Positions 50,545 through 62,776 of a stretch of DNA of 64,000 nt are shown here, in pieces. The stretch's first letter is position 1. Every line of letters starts with the position of its first letter. This DNA is from Spirogloea muscicola (Eukaryota > Streptophyta > Zygnematophyceae > Spirogloeales > Spirogloeaceae), in contig WELB01000018.1 of NCBI GenBank assembly GCA_009602725.1, forward strand, positions 181,446-245,445, written 5' to 3'. The position numbers and the translations under genes were made by a program. A model generated the notes under the pieces. The model did not search any database. It was not told the DNA's origin and worked only from the letters and a program-made list of their open reading frames with translations.

Positions 50545-51279
50545 TCAGGTGCGGCGGCCGCCTCAGAGAGTAGAGGACAACGTCTTGGTCGCGCTGTGCA
50601 GTGGTGCGGTTTAACTCGTGTAAACCAAATCTTCTGGCCTTTCAGCGTTCTCCGGCCATCCTGGCATCACTTGCCTGACTCCTGCTTCCGTCATCCTGGC
50701 ATATATAGCCTGATTCTTGCTTCCACTTTCCTTGATGTGTTCGATCTGCACCTTATAAGGATGTAGAACAAAGAGGCCGTGATCTAGGGATTGATATTCT
50801 TTCGGCACACTTCTCCACATTGTTAGGCCTGCCAAAGTGGTGCAGAGCGCGGGCACTTGACCTTCTCACTTGCTGTGTTGGCAGCTTTTCTAATGCTAGG
50901 TAATGCTTGCGGCAATGCGATTTCCAACCAAAGAGCATGTTAGCACACTTGCTGCACATAGACGCCGCAAGAATTTTGACGACATGAAGAGATTGTGTGA
51001 ATATGTACTACACTGTGCAAGTATACATATGCATTTGCACATTGGAAGCATGGGCCATCGGGCTTATGGAGGAGTCGGGCACAGTGGCAGACGCTTTCGC
51101 GCGTATTGCAGCAAAACGCCAGTGTCTACTAAGGGTGTCATAAGTGAGGTGGAGGGAAGGCCCTTGCTTGGGCTGAGTGGCCTCCTCCTCTATGCGGGTG
51201 CTCGCTTAAGGGGCCAAGTGCAAAATCTGCAAGTTGCAGGGCGCGTGCAGCACATGAGGCAGAGCAGGATCCTGCGCCG
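50545..51279. other. Convergent spacer between the helicase and the pRiA4b-domain gene
   Basis: About 735 bp with no gene I can support. It contains a two-copy 35-bp repeat at about 50657-50727 (CATCCTGGCAT then CCTGATTCTTGCTTCC-like). Confidence 0.55.
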
Positions 51280-54069
51280 TCATTCCTCCTTGCAGTTGCA
51301 AGGTTGGCCGTCGCGCTCGACCCACGTGCAGCGGCCCTCCTCCACCCACTGCCGGCGGGCCTCGTGTACACGGGCCGCTGCCTCGTCGAACGCCGCGTCT
51401 GCCTCGTCGAGCGCGACGGCGCCGGCACTAACGGCCAGCATCGACTTGAGGCAGAAGGTGCAGCAGTCCCCAGAGCACCGCCGACGTAGGGAGCACTCTT
51501 TGGTGTACCTGCCGTCCAACAATGAGAGAAGGGCCTGTCAGAGGTGCATAATTTCGCTAATATTTTCTGTTTGGCTGGTCTAAGCCATATGCTGTAAACA
51601 ATGTTGTGGTTGAAGCTCTCTGGGTTAGCTTGGTGTGTCTGAATCACCTGCACATATAGCAGCGGAGGGCCTCCGTCTTGTTTACTGCGCCAGGGCCGGC
51701 AGGCCACAGGCCTTGGTATGTCTTCTCGAAGTTGCGGAGAACCTGCTCAGACAGTAGAGAACTGCTTCACTTACTGTAAAGACTGCCACTTTTGTAGATG
51801 AAATTGCACTCTTGTAGACTTCTCAGTTGTTTTCAAACACTTGATCGCGATTGACTCAGAGCGACTGGTAGAACTAAGAGCAGAGTAGTCCTATTTTGCC
51901 CAAATTGACTGTTGAGTACTTGATTGCGGTGAACTCACAGCAACTGGCAAGATTAACAGGAGACTATTTCGAGCTTGCCCAGCATGGATCAGATAGCAAC
52001 ACAAGATTCAAGGCACTGAGTCATTTTTTGATGCACACTAGCATTATAGGAAAAAATGCCAGACAGTCACGCCTTACCTCAATCACGGCAAACTCGTCAT
52101 AATCATAGCTGTCAAGCAGGTTGCCCGTGTCGTCTGTGTCGTTGCCATCCTCGGCGCGGCTGGCCCCAGCTCCTGCCAGGCAGGTCGGATAGTCGATGCC
52201 CTCTGTGGATGAGAACTCGCCCTCCCAGAAGATGGAGATCTCGTGGCTCACGCCAAAGTCGTACTCGTAGATGAGGACAGGGTTGGCCGAGTTGAGAACG
52301 TCGGAGACCCTGAAAGCCCTCTCGTCCAGCACCTGCACCAGCATCTCACAGATCTCAATGCTCTGTGTATTGCATGCTCAACATCAGTTGAACCGGTCTT
52401 CCAGAAGGCTCCCATCTTCCACATCGATACCCCGATCAACTGTCATCTTGGGTGGAAGACTTTTTGGGCAGACGTCCTCAGTGTCCACAATTATATGATG
52501 TTACAATTAATGTAAACCAAGCCTAAGCACGAGGCGTCAGATTGTCGCAAGCGAAGAACAGGGCCAAGGCACCTCCAATGGACCCAAAAGGTAACAAGCC
52601 AACCAAGCCCATGGGGCCAAGAGTTCCAAAGGGCCAGTGCCAGGGCCAGGGCCGAGGACCCCCCTAGCCCCTTTGAAACTCTTGGTCCCGTTGGCTTGGT
52701 TGGCTATTTACCTCTTGGCCCCGTTCTTTGCCTTGCGACACTTCGACACTTTGTGCTTTGGCTTTGCGAAGATTCTGTTATGTTGGTCCCAATACCACCA
52801 ACTAGTCCAATGTGGCCATCATATAGCAGGTCAGGAATACCTTGTTATGCTCTATATCTCTGTGAACAGACTCAGACAACAAGATGGCTACATTCCTTGG
52901 TGTAGATAGCAAGTCCTCACCTGCTTGGGTTTGGATGCAAACGCGAGCTTGTCCACAGGGTCGGGGCCAATAGGCAGAGCCTCTTGGTGGGGATGCGAGT
53001 GCTGCACGAAGACATTGGCCTCATCGGCGTCACTTGCCGGCGTCAAGTAGTCGCCGCCCGCAGCGTCGGGGATACCAACCACCAGCTGCAATGCAAGCCA
53101 ACAGATATTGTTGCACGGCGTCAGGCCAGTTGAAGGAAAATGTGTTCAACCCTGGAGCGTGCTCGCAAAATATTACCATTTGCAATAGAGACATTTGCCC
53201 GTGGAGAAGGGTCTTCCGTTGTACTTCAAGTGACCAACTTTAAGTAAAAGTGGGAGAAATGAACCAATTCAAAAGTCCAAATTTTCCAAGAAAGACGAAT
53301 GCACCCGGCTTGCTGCAAGAATCCTTGTCAGTCACAGTCAAAGGAATGCCTTTGACTGCTCAAGTCAAGACCTGGAACGTGCGAATTTCGTCCTCGTTGG
53401 CGCTGTCGGTGTCGGCCGCTGGCAGCTTGGAGAGGTCCGTGCGGCCAAAGCCGGGGTACCGCGGGACGCTGCCGCTGGCCTTCTTCGACTGCCTGAACTC
53501 GTGCAAGTGGGTGTCCTCGAAGTCGAACGCGTTCTGCAGGAGCACGTCCCGCCGCAGGCCACGTCCGACTTAGATAGACTTAGCGAAGCAGGCACAACCT
53601 CTGCATCTGCATTCGAGCCTTCAGGCGAGCGTACGAAGGCCTGTGCATGCAAGAGGTATACCCACGAGAAGATGGCCGCCATCTCCAGCTGACGGCCGTC
53701 AACGAGAACGCAACGCTCCTGTATGCTAAGAGCGAGGCTGACGAGCCTGGGCGCTCTAAGCTCCTTGTGCTAATCGTCAGAGCAGTCGCTGGAGGCCCTC
53801 CAGACAGCAGGCAACAGCGAATGTGGCGGGACCTGCAGCGCGACGTGGAGCTCGAGGAGGTTGGAGTCGGACGGCAGCGCGACGCGGCGCCAGATGCGGC
53901 GGTCGCCCGGCAGCGACGACTGCTGGCCGAGCACGCAGCACAGCACGGCGACGTCCACGGGCTCGTCGACCGCGTACTGCTCCTCCGCCTCCTCCCCCTC
54001 CTCCTCCTCCTCCTCCTCCTCCTCCGCCTCGGCGCCCTCCGGCTCCGCCGCCTCGGCGGCCTCCTCCAT
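51280..54069 (-). CDS. pRiA4b ORF-3-like (IS1096 passenger-type) domain protein with Cys-rich tail
   Basis: Six minus-strand exons (54069-53833, 53533-53372, 53085-52921, 52353-52078, 51742-51648, 51508-51280) join in phase to 387 residues. The ATG at 54069 starts a Glu/Ala-rich leader (MEEAAEAAEPEGAEAEEEEE). Then the pRiA4b ORF-3 pattern appears across exons 1-2: DVAVLCCVLGQ, RRIWRRVALPSDSNLLELHV, then FDFEDTHLHEFR. It continues in exon 4 with NPVLIYEYDFGVSHEISI and YPTCLAGAGA. The tail is rich in cysteine (RCYMCRYTKECSLRRRCSGD then CC and CNC), perhaps a metal site of MYND-like type. The domain is known from bacteria, where it accompanies transposases, and from scattered eukaryotes. Its function is unknown and I will not guess one. 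Normal plant-type introns and host composition show it is long resident, not contamination. Confidence 0.8.
52513..52768. repeat. Imperfect foldback of about 110-bp arms in an intron of the pRiA4b-domain gene
   Basis: The 52513-52634 arm is the inverse of 52666-52768. Matching blocks include AGCCAACCAAGCC with GGCTTGGTTGGCT, CCAAGAGTT with AACTCTTGG, GAACAGGGCCAAG with CTTGGCCCCGTTC, and TGTCGCAAG with CTTGCGACA. Identity is roughly 75-80 percent with a 20-nt insertion in arm 1. It fills almost half of the intron 52354-52920. A decayed MITE or other foldback element is the simplest reading. Confidence 0.75.
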
Positions 54070-54626
54070 GCCCCGCGGCTCCGGCTCGCCGGCGGCGCCA
54101 GCGGCGGCGGCGGCGGCGGCGNTCCCGACTATGTGCATTCTTTTGGGCTGGCCTCTCACAGCCACCAGTCAATTTGGAGGCGCTGTTTTCTCGTTCAGAG
54201 CCCCTTTCTGGGCTGGCTTTTGTGGGACCCCAGTCCCAGAAACGCCTGGCAAAACCGTTGCCACCGTCAGTGGTTCCCCGCTCTGCGCCGTTAGGCGCGG
54301 GCTGGTAGTGGGACGAGCTCGTTGTAGGCGCGCCGGCTCCGCCAATCCCGTCTCCTCGCCCGCCTTCGCCGCCGCCAGCGCCGCCGCCGCCGCCGCCGCC
54401 GCCGGCGGCAACGCCACACTGGACGTTCTCGGATCCCATGCCGGCGCAGGTGCGCGAGCTGCCGGGAGGGCGGACGATTGTGCGAGCCCGGGGGCCTTCC
54501 GACGCCGCCTGTGGCGCTCGGAAGCCGTGGCGAGCCCGTCGCGGATGAGCGCCGAGACCGCCAGGAGGCCGCGCCGCGCGGCATCGCGCTCCCGCATGGT
54601 GCGCCGCGAGCCATGAGGAGCCCGCC
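54070..54626. promoter_or_regulatory. Divergent promoter region between the pRiA4b-domain gene and CPL3
   Basis: 557 bp between start codons. An N at 54122 separates a (GGC)n tract from sequence of different composition, so a join or ambiguity lies there. No core element is obvious; the call is by position. Confidence 0.45.
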
Positions 54627-57600
54627 ATGGAGCCGCCATGGGCCACTGGCGGCGGCGCCGGCGCTTACTTCGTCGTCGGCGGAGGCCCTCCTCCCAGCGG
54701 CCGCCTCGGACCTTGCTACGACCACCACGGGCCCCGCTGGCCGCCGCCACCGCAGCTTCCGCCGCCATTGCCATCTTATGCTGACGGCGCGGACGAGAGC
54801 CTCCATTGGCAATCCCGAGCTTCGCCCCATGACTTTGGCCCCGCATCGGCTGCGTCACGTCTAGCTCAGCGGCCACTGCCTGTCGCCGCCAGTCCCCGCG
54901 TGGCCCGCCCCGAGAACCTGTACAACGAGGCCTGGGCGCGTGCTGTCAAGGGCGAGGCTCTGGGCGATGGCGGACGTGCACAGCGAGGGCCCGACTCACA
55001 GGACAGAGCGTCGTCAGGCGTCGACTGCGAGGCGCTGCCCGCCGCCTCTGGCGCGGAGGTCGGCCATGGCCGTGCTGGCGAGTCGGTGGAGGAGGGGGAG
55101 GAGGGCGAGCTGGAGGAGGGCGAGATCGAGGACGCCGCCGACGACGACGTCGACGATGGCAGCAGCGCCAGTGCTTCGAGCTCTCACAGGAGCCCCCCTC
55201 TGCTGCGAGAGGCGGAGTGGAGCGAGGAACCGCCGACTCCAGCCTCGTTGCGCAAGGAGCCGAGCTTGAGCCACACACACCGCTGCTCGTTGCAGGACTG
55301 GCATGGGGACAGAGGCCGCAGCGCCTATGGCTGGCGGAGCTTTGAATCAAACTCCCACTCTGATGACAGGCAAAGGCCCTCCAGCGTCCAGTATCGCCGC
55401 AGTCACCTGCATGACATCAAGCACGGGGCAATACCGAACGGAATCAATTTGGGTGGTAGCAGGCAGGGAGAGCGCGACGATAAGGGCGGCAGAAGGTTGC
55501 CGCGTTCAGCAGAAAGTTCCTGGCAGAAGGCTGAGCACTGTCAGACGGATGAGGCCGTGACGGCCGAAGAGGAGGCCCGGCCGCTCGAGGTGGCGAAGTT
55601 GGTGCAGGCTGCTGCCGACGCCGTCCGCTCGACCAGCATCAAGGACGCTCAGAAGTGAGGCAGAGTTCGCAACTTGTGACTTGAGCCTAAGCCCGAACGC
55701 AGTTGCTTGGCTGCGTCACATCCAGCCGATGAGGTCCCAGGAGACTAGGATCGAAGATCTAGGTGGGAGGGGTCAAGGGTTTAGTGTCCTTCAGTATGAG
55801 AGGTAGGGGTTAGCTTCATCGTCCTCTGGATGCGGGAGCCGTCACTGACCCTGATGAGCGGGGGGCGCGCAGGGCGTTGGTGGAGGTCTGCCGGCAGCTG
55901 CAGCAGGCCTTGGTGGCGCTCGAGGTGGCCCTGGGCCTGCTCTTCCCGGATGCCAATGAGCCGATGCAGGGGGACGTGCCCGACAAGGTCGTCGCCGTCT
56001 CGCGCCAGGCGTTTGCAGGCATCCGGGCCGCATTTGCGGTGAGAGTCATGCACCTCAGTGATTAACCAACTGATTGGACTGCATCCAGGATCTGCTTGAA
56101 GGGTTCAATAAAATGTATTATGGTTATTTGGTTATAAGAATCTGGATATAGGGTGAGCCTCATGTTGCTGCAGCATAGTAAGCGCCCGCAGCATGGGCAC
56201 CCAGGTCGCCAACACCGCCGCCGGGAAGGAGCAGCTGCATGATGACCCCAAGGCACTCTCCAGGTGCTTCCTGCGACTGACTGTTGCCGTAGTCGAGCAG
56301 GGCCGAGCAATCATGGCAGCGCGGCGACGACTAGGTGGTCGGCTCATGATCAACGCTTCTTCCAGTTGTATGTCTTGGGGCAAACAGCTTGTCAGCAAAA
56401 ACCAAGTCCAGAGGCTTGCAGCCCCAAAACTCTGGCTCTGGTGGCGCTTGTGAGCTGACACAGAATCTCCGCACGCTTTTGAATGAGCAGCCTCCTGGAG
56501 TTGGCCAGCGGAAGCTCAGGCAAGCTCTTCACAAAGAAGCAGGCCCAAGAGGTGTTGTGGTGCCGCAGCCCCTCCCTAGCAGTTGTGGATGGATGTTGTC
56601 TGTCAGGGTCCTCTGCTTAAGTAGATTGCTACAATCATCCAAATGAGCTTAGTGCGGTGTTTGCGCAACCTAGTGGACAATCAGATTATCAATGTGAAGA
56701 CGAGGGTCTTATCTCTGACCTTGAAGAGGGCTCAACACTTCTTGACTGCTCATGATTGTGCTGGACAAGTGGCGGCCTTCTCTTGACTTTTCTTGCGAGA
56801 TCGTGTTGCTGGCTGTTCCTCGTAGGTGAGTGCCATGCTGCAAGGGTGGCCGGCAAGTAAGGAGCGCGCCAAGGTTGCCGGAAACAGCGCCGGTGGCAAG
56901 GCAGATGTATGGCAGCAGCAGGCAAAGCCGCAGTTGCCTGCAAGTGACATGCGACCGCTAAATCAAGAGATAGCTGCCAAACCTGAGGGTGATGGTGGCC
57001 TGCGACATGGCATCGATACCAATGCCAATCAGGTCGATGCCTTGGACACAGCGGCGCTCGCAGCTGCCGCCTACGCCTATGCGCGCAGGCAGGCAGGCCA
57101 CCCTCAAGCGGTCGTCAACTCCAGCTTCTATGTGAGCTCGCCTTTTGGGTCCGGCCGGGCTAGGCCTGAGTTAGCATATGTCGATGGTGGAGCCGTGTGG
57201 CGCCCTCCATCGCCGCTGCGCGCGCAAGCCTCTCCTGCTGCATGGGGCTTGCCTAGGAGCGGGGAAGAGGCGGCATCGCCGACTGGCCTGGCCGAGTACG
57301 ACTGGCAGCGGCTCCAGCCAGTAGCCAGCCGGGCCGCGTTCGAGTCTGTCCCTGCTCATGGACCGGTCCAGCCGCCTCCGCCGCTGCCGCCGCCACTCGT
57401 GCCAGAAGCGGCGTTCCTGCTGTACTCTGCCGCAGCTCCCAAGCCCATCCGACCACCAGTGCCGCCACAGCCGACACTGCAGCCTCCGCCGAGCATTCAA
57501 GATGGCGGGCTGCATGCAGATTTGCCCGTGGCTGTGCTCGACAGGCCCGTCTACGAGAGCCTTGCCGCCGCAGGGCCCATTCCAGTAGGGGCGGACGTGA

Positions 57601-60600
57601 AGCCCATCGATGCCAGAGAAGAGTGGAGGAGCGGCTCCACTGATGACCAGCAGGCCAAGCGGCCCCGGCTGGAGCCTGCAGGCGAAGGCGAGAACGTCGG
57701 CAGCAGGCCCGATGCTCAGCAGCGGCAGCCGATAGCAGAGCAGGACAGGCAGCGGCCCAAGTCCAGGGACCCCCGACTGGAGCTTGCCAGCGAGAGGGCG
57801 AAGGCGAGTAGCGGCTGCGGCAAGCATGGGGCCCAGCAAGCCTCGGCGTCGGAGCTTGATGGCGTGCGATCCAAGTCCAAGGACCCCCGGCTTGCGATGC
57901 GGAAGGCCCCTCAGCCTGAGAGCCAGCTCAAGAGCAATCCCCCATTGGTGCCGCCGAGGCCGAGCAGCCCCATACTCGTGCCGCCAGAGTTGGTGGAGGT
58001 CGGTGTACGAACCTCGGCGTCTCGCAGCGCAGGGCCGGCCGACTCTGGACGCCCAGGCGATGCTCTCGCTGTGTCACTGCATGCTCCTGCGGAGGGGTTT
58101 GTGGCTGCCAGCTCCAGCTCCGTGGCTGAAGCTAGTTCGTCACGCGACCATATGGGCATGCCGGCGGGCCATGACGAGGCTCGACCGCAGGATGCAGGTT
58201 TGGGCTGGACATGCTACGCGCTGCACTTTGATATTGTTCCGCGGCGTTGGACTGATGTTGACCGATCTTTGATCCAGCTTGCACTGCTCCATCTCCATGT
58301 AGAGTCCTGGGAGCTCAGTGTACCGTTGCTGAACTAATGTGGTGCCAGGCACGGCTGACGCAACCACGGTGACAAACGAGGCTGCCATTGGCGAGGAGAG
58401 GCAGCGGCGGCTAAAGGAGCAGGCCAGCATCCTGGGCCGTGGCAAGCTTGTGCTTGTGCTTGATCTGGACCACACCCTGCTCAACTCTGCCAAGGTGAGC
58501 ACTGGAGCTCCGATGTCTGGAAGCTGCTGTGTGCACTCTTTAATGTAGACTACAAATTTTGAATACACACGTAGATCCTTTATGAGCAGTTCCAGTTAAG
58601 GGCCTGCCTCTCAGTTGTCTTACAAAGAGGACTCTTAAGTGCAGTTTGGAGAGATAGAGCTGGCATGGGACCAGAAGCTCAGGGCTATCGAGAGCGCGGG
58701 GAGGCTGCAGTTGGGGCGAAAGCGAGAGCTTCACAGCTTCACGCACATTGCGATGTGGACGAAGCTGCGGCCTGGCATTTGGCATTTCCTCACCAGAGTA
58801 AATGGTTGTCCTTTCTAGGTGGCAATTTTGGTCCTATTATGTGCTGCTAGCTACTCCGTACTTTAGCCAGGAATCATTCAGCACATTTGTTGTAGCCAAT
58901 TTTATAGTGAGTAATTTGCGTTTTCCAGCCCCTTTGGACCTGGATATATTCCTCTTGGCTTGCCTTTCAGAGCCAATATTTTCCTCGTAAGAACATCTCG
59001 TTCTTCTTTCCATGGCTGCAAGTCAGCTACGCTTCTCCATTCTCGATTGAATGCCTGCTCGACTGCGCAGGCAAGCCAACTGTATGAGCTGCACGTGTAC
59101 ACAATGGGCAATCGTGCATATGCAACGGAGATGGCGAGGCTCTTGGACCCGACGGGGGAGCTCTTTGCCGGGCGAATCATCTCCAAAGGCGACAGCATTG
59201 AGGGCGACACGGTCCAAGACAATGTCAACGACGAGGGCGAGATGGAGCTGGAGAGTCGGCCCAGCCAGCAGAAGAGCAAGGACCTGGATGGTGTCCTGGG
59301 TATGGAGTCCACAGTTCTTATTGTGGACGACTCAGCGCGCATGTGGCCGCACCACGCTCTCAATCTGATTGCTGTTGAAAGGTGGGTGCAGAGCAGCTTC
59401 AAGCCAAAGCTGTGGACCCATTCTGCAGAGATTTACCACAGACGCCATGACCTGGGCAGACCACATGTGAATGATCATTATAGCAGTCGTTTGGCAGTGA
59501 ATCTGCATGCATCTCATTGGTGTGGAAATCTGGGTCTTGCTTTTGAAGTTTTGGAGTTTTGGAGTTTCGGAGTTTCCAGGCAGCCACATGAAAGGCTGAT
59601 GCTTGTAGTGGATAGCAGGTACATTTTCTTCCCATCTAGCCGGCGGCAGTTTGGACTGTGGGGCCCCTCCCTCCTGGAGCTGGGCCACGACGAGCGCGAG
59701 GCTGACAGCTGCCTCGCCATCACCCTCTCTGTACTCACCTTCATCCCTCAATTTACAAGGCGTTAATGGCAGAAATATCACCGATCCTACAAAGAGCAAC
59801 ATGTGCAACATCAATATATGTTGGGTTATGTTCACTGGGCCATGCATAGTGACTGGACATCTTCTGTATGGTGCAGGTGCTGGAGCAGATCCATCGGTCC
59901 TTCTTTGCTGACCCCTCCCGCGTCAACGATGCCGATGTCCGCAGCCTCCTGGCTCTGGTGCAGCGGGCGGTGCTGGGCGGCACCCGTCTTCTCTTCTCTC
60001 GCGTGTTCCCCGTCAGTACCGTGAGCTAAGAGCACATTGGAGCAGCCGGCTTAGCTGTGGAATATGCCGATCGCTACAAACCTTGCTTGCAGATTGTGGC
60101 TGAGGCAGACTGCCTGACTCAAGCCATGCTTGCCTGCTTGCCTGGTCTTTGCCTGAGTTTATGAGTGATTGAGTGGCTTAACGGGTTCCAGGTTGGCGAT
60201 GCAAGTCCCCACATGCATGCAGTCTGGCGCATTGCCGAACAATTCGGGGCAGTGTGCACCACTGAGCAGGACGACAGGGTCACGCACGTGGTGGCCAACT
60301 CGCTTGGCACGGAGAAGGTACTCAGGGTTAAATATTTGCATATTGCTGATCCTAAGCAATATGCATCTCAGTGCTGGAACACACATCTAACTGGCTTATC
60401 TGGCCCCTTTGAAGAGGCCACATGTATGCACATATGATTTTCTAACTCGAGTTTGTGGCAGGTGCGCTGGGCCCTAGCCACTGGCAAGTTCGTTGTCCGG
60501 CCAGCCTGGTGATCTTCCCTTCCCCAAGCTCATATTGAATAAGTTGCGAATAGTATGTGTATGATTACATTCATTTAAGTTTGCCATTAGCTTGCTAAGG

Positions 60601-60755
60601 TACTCGATGGGCATTTTTGTCCATTTGATGGGCAGCAGCACAAGCCATCAAAGCACGCGCGCACGTGTGACATGTTTGGTTGTTGTTTCAGGATAGAGGC
60701 CTCTGCCATTCTCTACCGCAGAGCAGATGAAAGAGAGTTCCCAGTGCCACCTTGA
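54627..60755 (+). CDS. CPL3: CPL3-like RNA polymerase II CTD phosphatase (FCP1 + BRCT)
   Basis: Exons include 54627-55654, 55873-56038, a weak one near 56181-56261, 56826-58197, 58349-58494, 58645-58797, 59071-59381, 59619-59730, 59877-60011, 60192-60317, 60462-60508 and 60692-60755 (stop TGA). The ATG at 54627 begins MEPPWATGGG; an acidic EEGELEEGEIEDAADDD region and a helical part (LVEVCRQLQQALVALEVALG) follow. Then comes a low-complexity middle with two KS(R/K)DPRL motifs. The catalytic FCP1 domain has KLVLVLDLDHTLLNSAK (DxDxT nucleophile), HIAMWTKLRPGIWHFL, ELHVYTMGNRAYATEMARLL and STVLIVDDSARMWPHHALNL. A BRCT domain (HMHAVWRIAEQFGAVCTTEQ, VTHVVANSLGTEK, WALATGKFVVRPAWIEAS) ends the protein. 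CPL3/CPL4 enzymes dephosphorylate the polymerase CTD, mainly Ser2, and dampen stress and defence genes. The junction around 56039-56825 is unresolved: the open piece there does not join in phase. Confidence 0.9.
59543..59578. repeat. Short GGAGTTT tandem repeat in a CPL3 intron
   Basis: Four imperfect copies of an 8- to 9-bp unit (GAAGTTTT, GGAGTTTT, GGAGTTTC, GGAGTTTCC). A simple minisatellite with no apparent function. Confidence 0.7.
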
Positions 60756-62776
60756 CGGCCTAAAATACACTTCCGGTCTTTTCGCTGAGGGGTAAGTCTC
60801 TCTCATCAGCAGAAGTTTTGATATTTCAATGGGTGCAGCGGGACGTCCAATACCGTCTGGACAGAGAATCTGGTCATGAGTGTCCCACTACATCTACATT
60901 CATACCTGGAACCTCACATTACACTCTCCTGCAAAGTCCTTGACAGATCCGCAGCAACCAGGTATGTGTAAACCATTTCCAACTTGCCAGGTACATACAT
61001 GACGGTTCACTCCAAGCCCAATGTTGACTGAAACCCTAATCCCAACAATAGCATACTCTCTTTGAGGTTGTCAAAATTTGAGAAGCTAAACAAGTGACGA
61101 AGATAAATGGACTAATAAGCCATCGGCAGCCACTACCTGACATCCCAAAGTTGACAAGGTAACGAACAAACTACTTGCATTTTGCCCCTAACAAAGCTCA
61201 AAGCTCAAAGCCAAAAGAGGGTGCATACATATTGACATTGGGCATACAAAAATCAGGGGGAGCATGTAGACATACTTTTCACTTAGACATACTTTTGACT
61301 TATACATACTCTTAACTTAGACATACTCTTAACTTATATAACTCATAGTGGCAAAGCTACTTCGTGCACTCACAAGAAAGAGGTGGGAGTGGCTTATTCA
61401 CGGGGACAGTGGAAAGAGCCAGCTTTGATTAGGTATTGAACGAGGGCTAGGACATCCAGCCCAGAAGTCAAACAACTTGATTTGTGAAAGGTGATAAAAG
61501 AGACTTTTTTGGTGAGAGACCACACAGGACAACATGCCCAGACTCGAAACTGGCTGTCCTTGCTTCACAAAGAGAAGCAAAGAATAATGAAAGGCAATCC
61601 CCAATGGGACAACCAGCTCTGTCAGGGAGGACGGAGCTTCTCTTAGTATGACTTCTCAACTTGAAAGTAACAAGGTGAGTATCGAAGGGAGAGGAAGACT
61701 CTTCCTGAAGAGGGCGACGGCTGGGGTTGGCCAGCCCAGGAAATGAATGAACGGAGTTCGAAAAGGGACCAGAAAAGCGTTTTAAGAACACAGCGCCTCA
61801 AGTGGCCACTGGGTGCTCATTATCCTCTATTGAGCAGCCTCAGGTCAGGGGCACTAGTCACCGTGTAGCGGGTGCCCTGGCCAGAGCCAGAGGAGCCAGA
61901 GGCTGCAGCCAACGAGCAACCAGCGCGCAGACGCAATGCGCGTGCTATGATCCATTGCAAAGAAGTGGCACTCCAAATGGGTGCAAGGGCTGTGATAAGC
62001 CAGCCCAAAAAGAATTGACAAGGGTTCGGAAGGGCCGACAAGCGTTTAGCAGAGAAAGTGGTCAATGGCTTAGCGCTAGGGTTTAGGTTCAGGCGGCGCA
62101 GCACTGCCAGGTTTGAGACTCGCGGGCATGCTGGCAAGCCGAGGCAGCAGCGCGGCGCCCCCGGCGCAAGATTCTGGCGGGAAGCGGAAGCGAAGGTTTG
62201 CCGAAGTTTGCCAAGCAGGCGGTCTCCCAGTGGGACGACCCTGCGTTGACCCGACGGGGACAATTTGTCGGCCGGCAACCGCCACGTCGGCGCTGGGAGA
62301 TTCCCTTCCCTAGCCTGGCGGGGGCAGAATGGAAGTGCGTCATGGGGGGTAACTGCCCATTAGACTGCGGGCCACCCGACGGGCCGCATCCCGGCCGTTC
62401 TTATTAGTGGGGCTTGGCAACGTCTGACGTGGTGGTAGCAGCGGCGCCGCTAACCGACTCCCATGAGCGGGGGCGGGCTGCCGGTTAAGGGGCGGCGGCG
62501 GTTATCGGTCTCTTAAACCGCCCCGGCGGGGAGGAAACTGCGCGGAAGCTGCCGCGACCTCTCCCCCTCGGAGCTCCGTTCTTCCCGTCTTCCCATCTCA
62601 CGGCGCGCTCGCCGCCCCGAGCTCGAGTCCGCCATCGCTGGCTCGGGCCGCCGCCGCGCCGCGGCAAGGCGCGCGCCGCGAGGCGCGCGCCGCGGCGCCG
62701 GCTCTCGCGCCGTCTCGGCTAACGGCGGCCGCAGTCGCGAGCTGCGAGTTACCTTTCCGGGCCATCGTCCTGAGCG
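60756..62776. other. Spacer between CPL3 and the USP-domain gene
   Basis: About 2 kb. The left part (60760-61800) is AT-richer and carries a short minisatellite at 61267-61340. From about 62090 the sequence becomes very GC-rich and probably belongs to the promoter and 5' UTR of the gene at 62777. Several frames are open on both strands at 62050-62700, but none resembles a protein family. A telomere-like CTAGGGTTTAGG lies at 62077-62090. Confidence 0.5.
61267..61340. repeat. Minisatellite, four copies of an 18-bp unit
   Basis: Units of the form AGACATACTTTTCACTT, then AGACATACTTTTGACTT, then TACATACTCTTAACTT, then AGACATACTCTTAACTT in direct tandem. The last two copies share CTCTTAACTT, suggesting the youngest duplication is at the right end. 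Confidence 0.85.
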
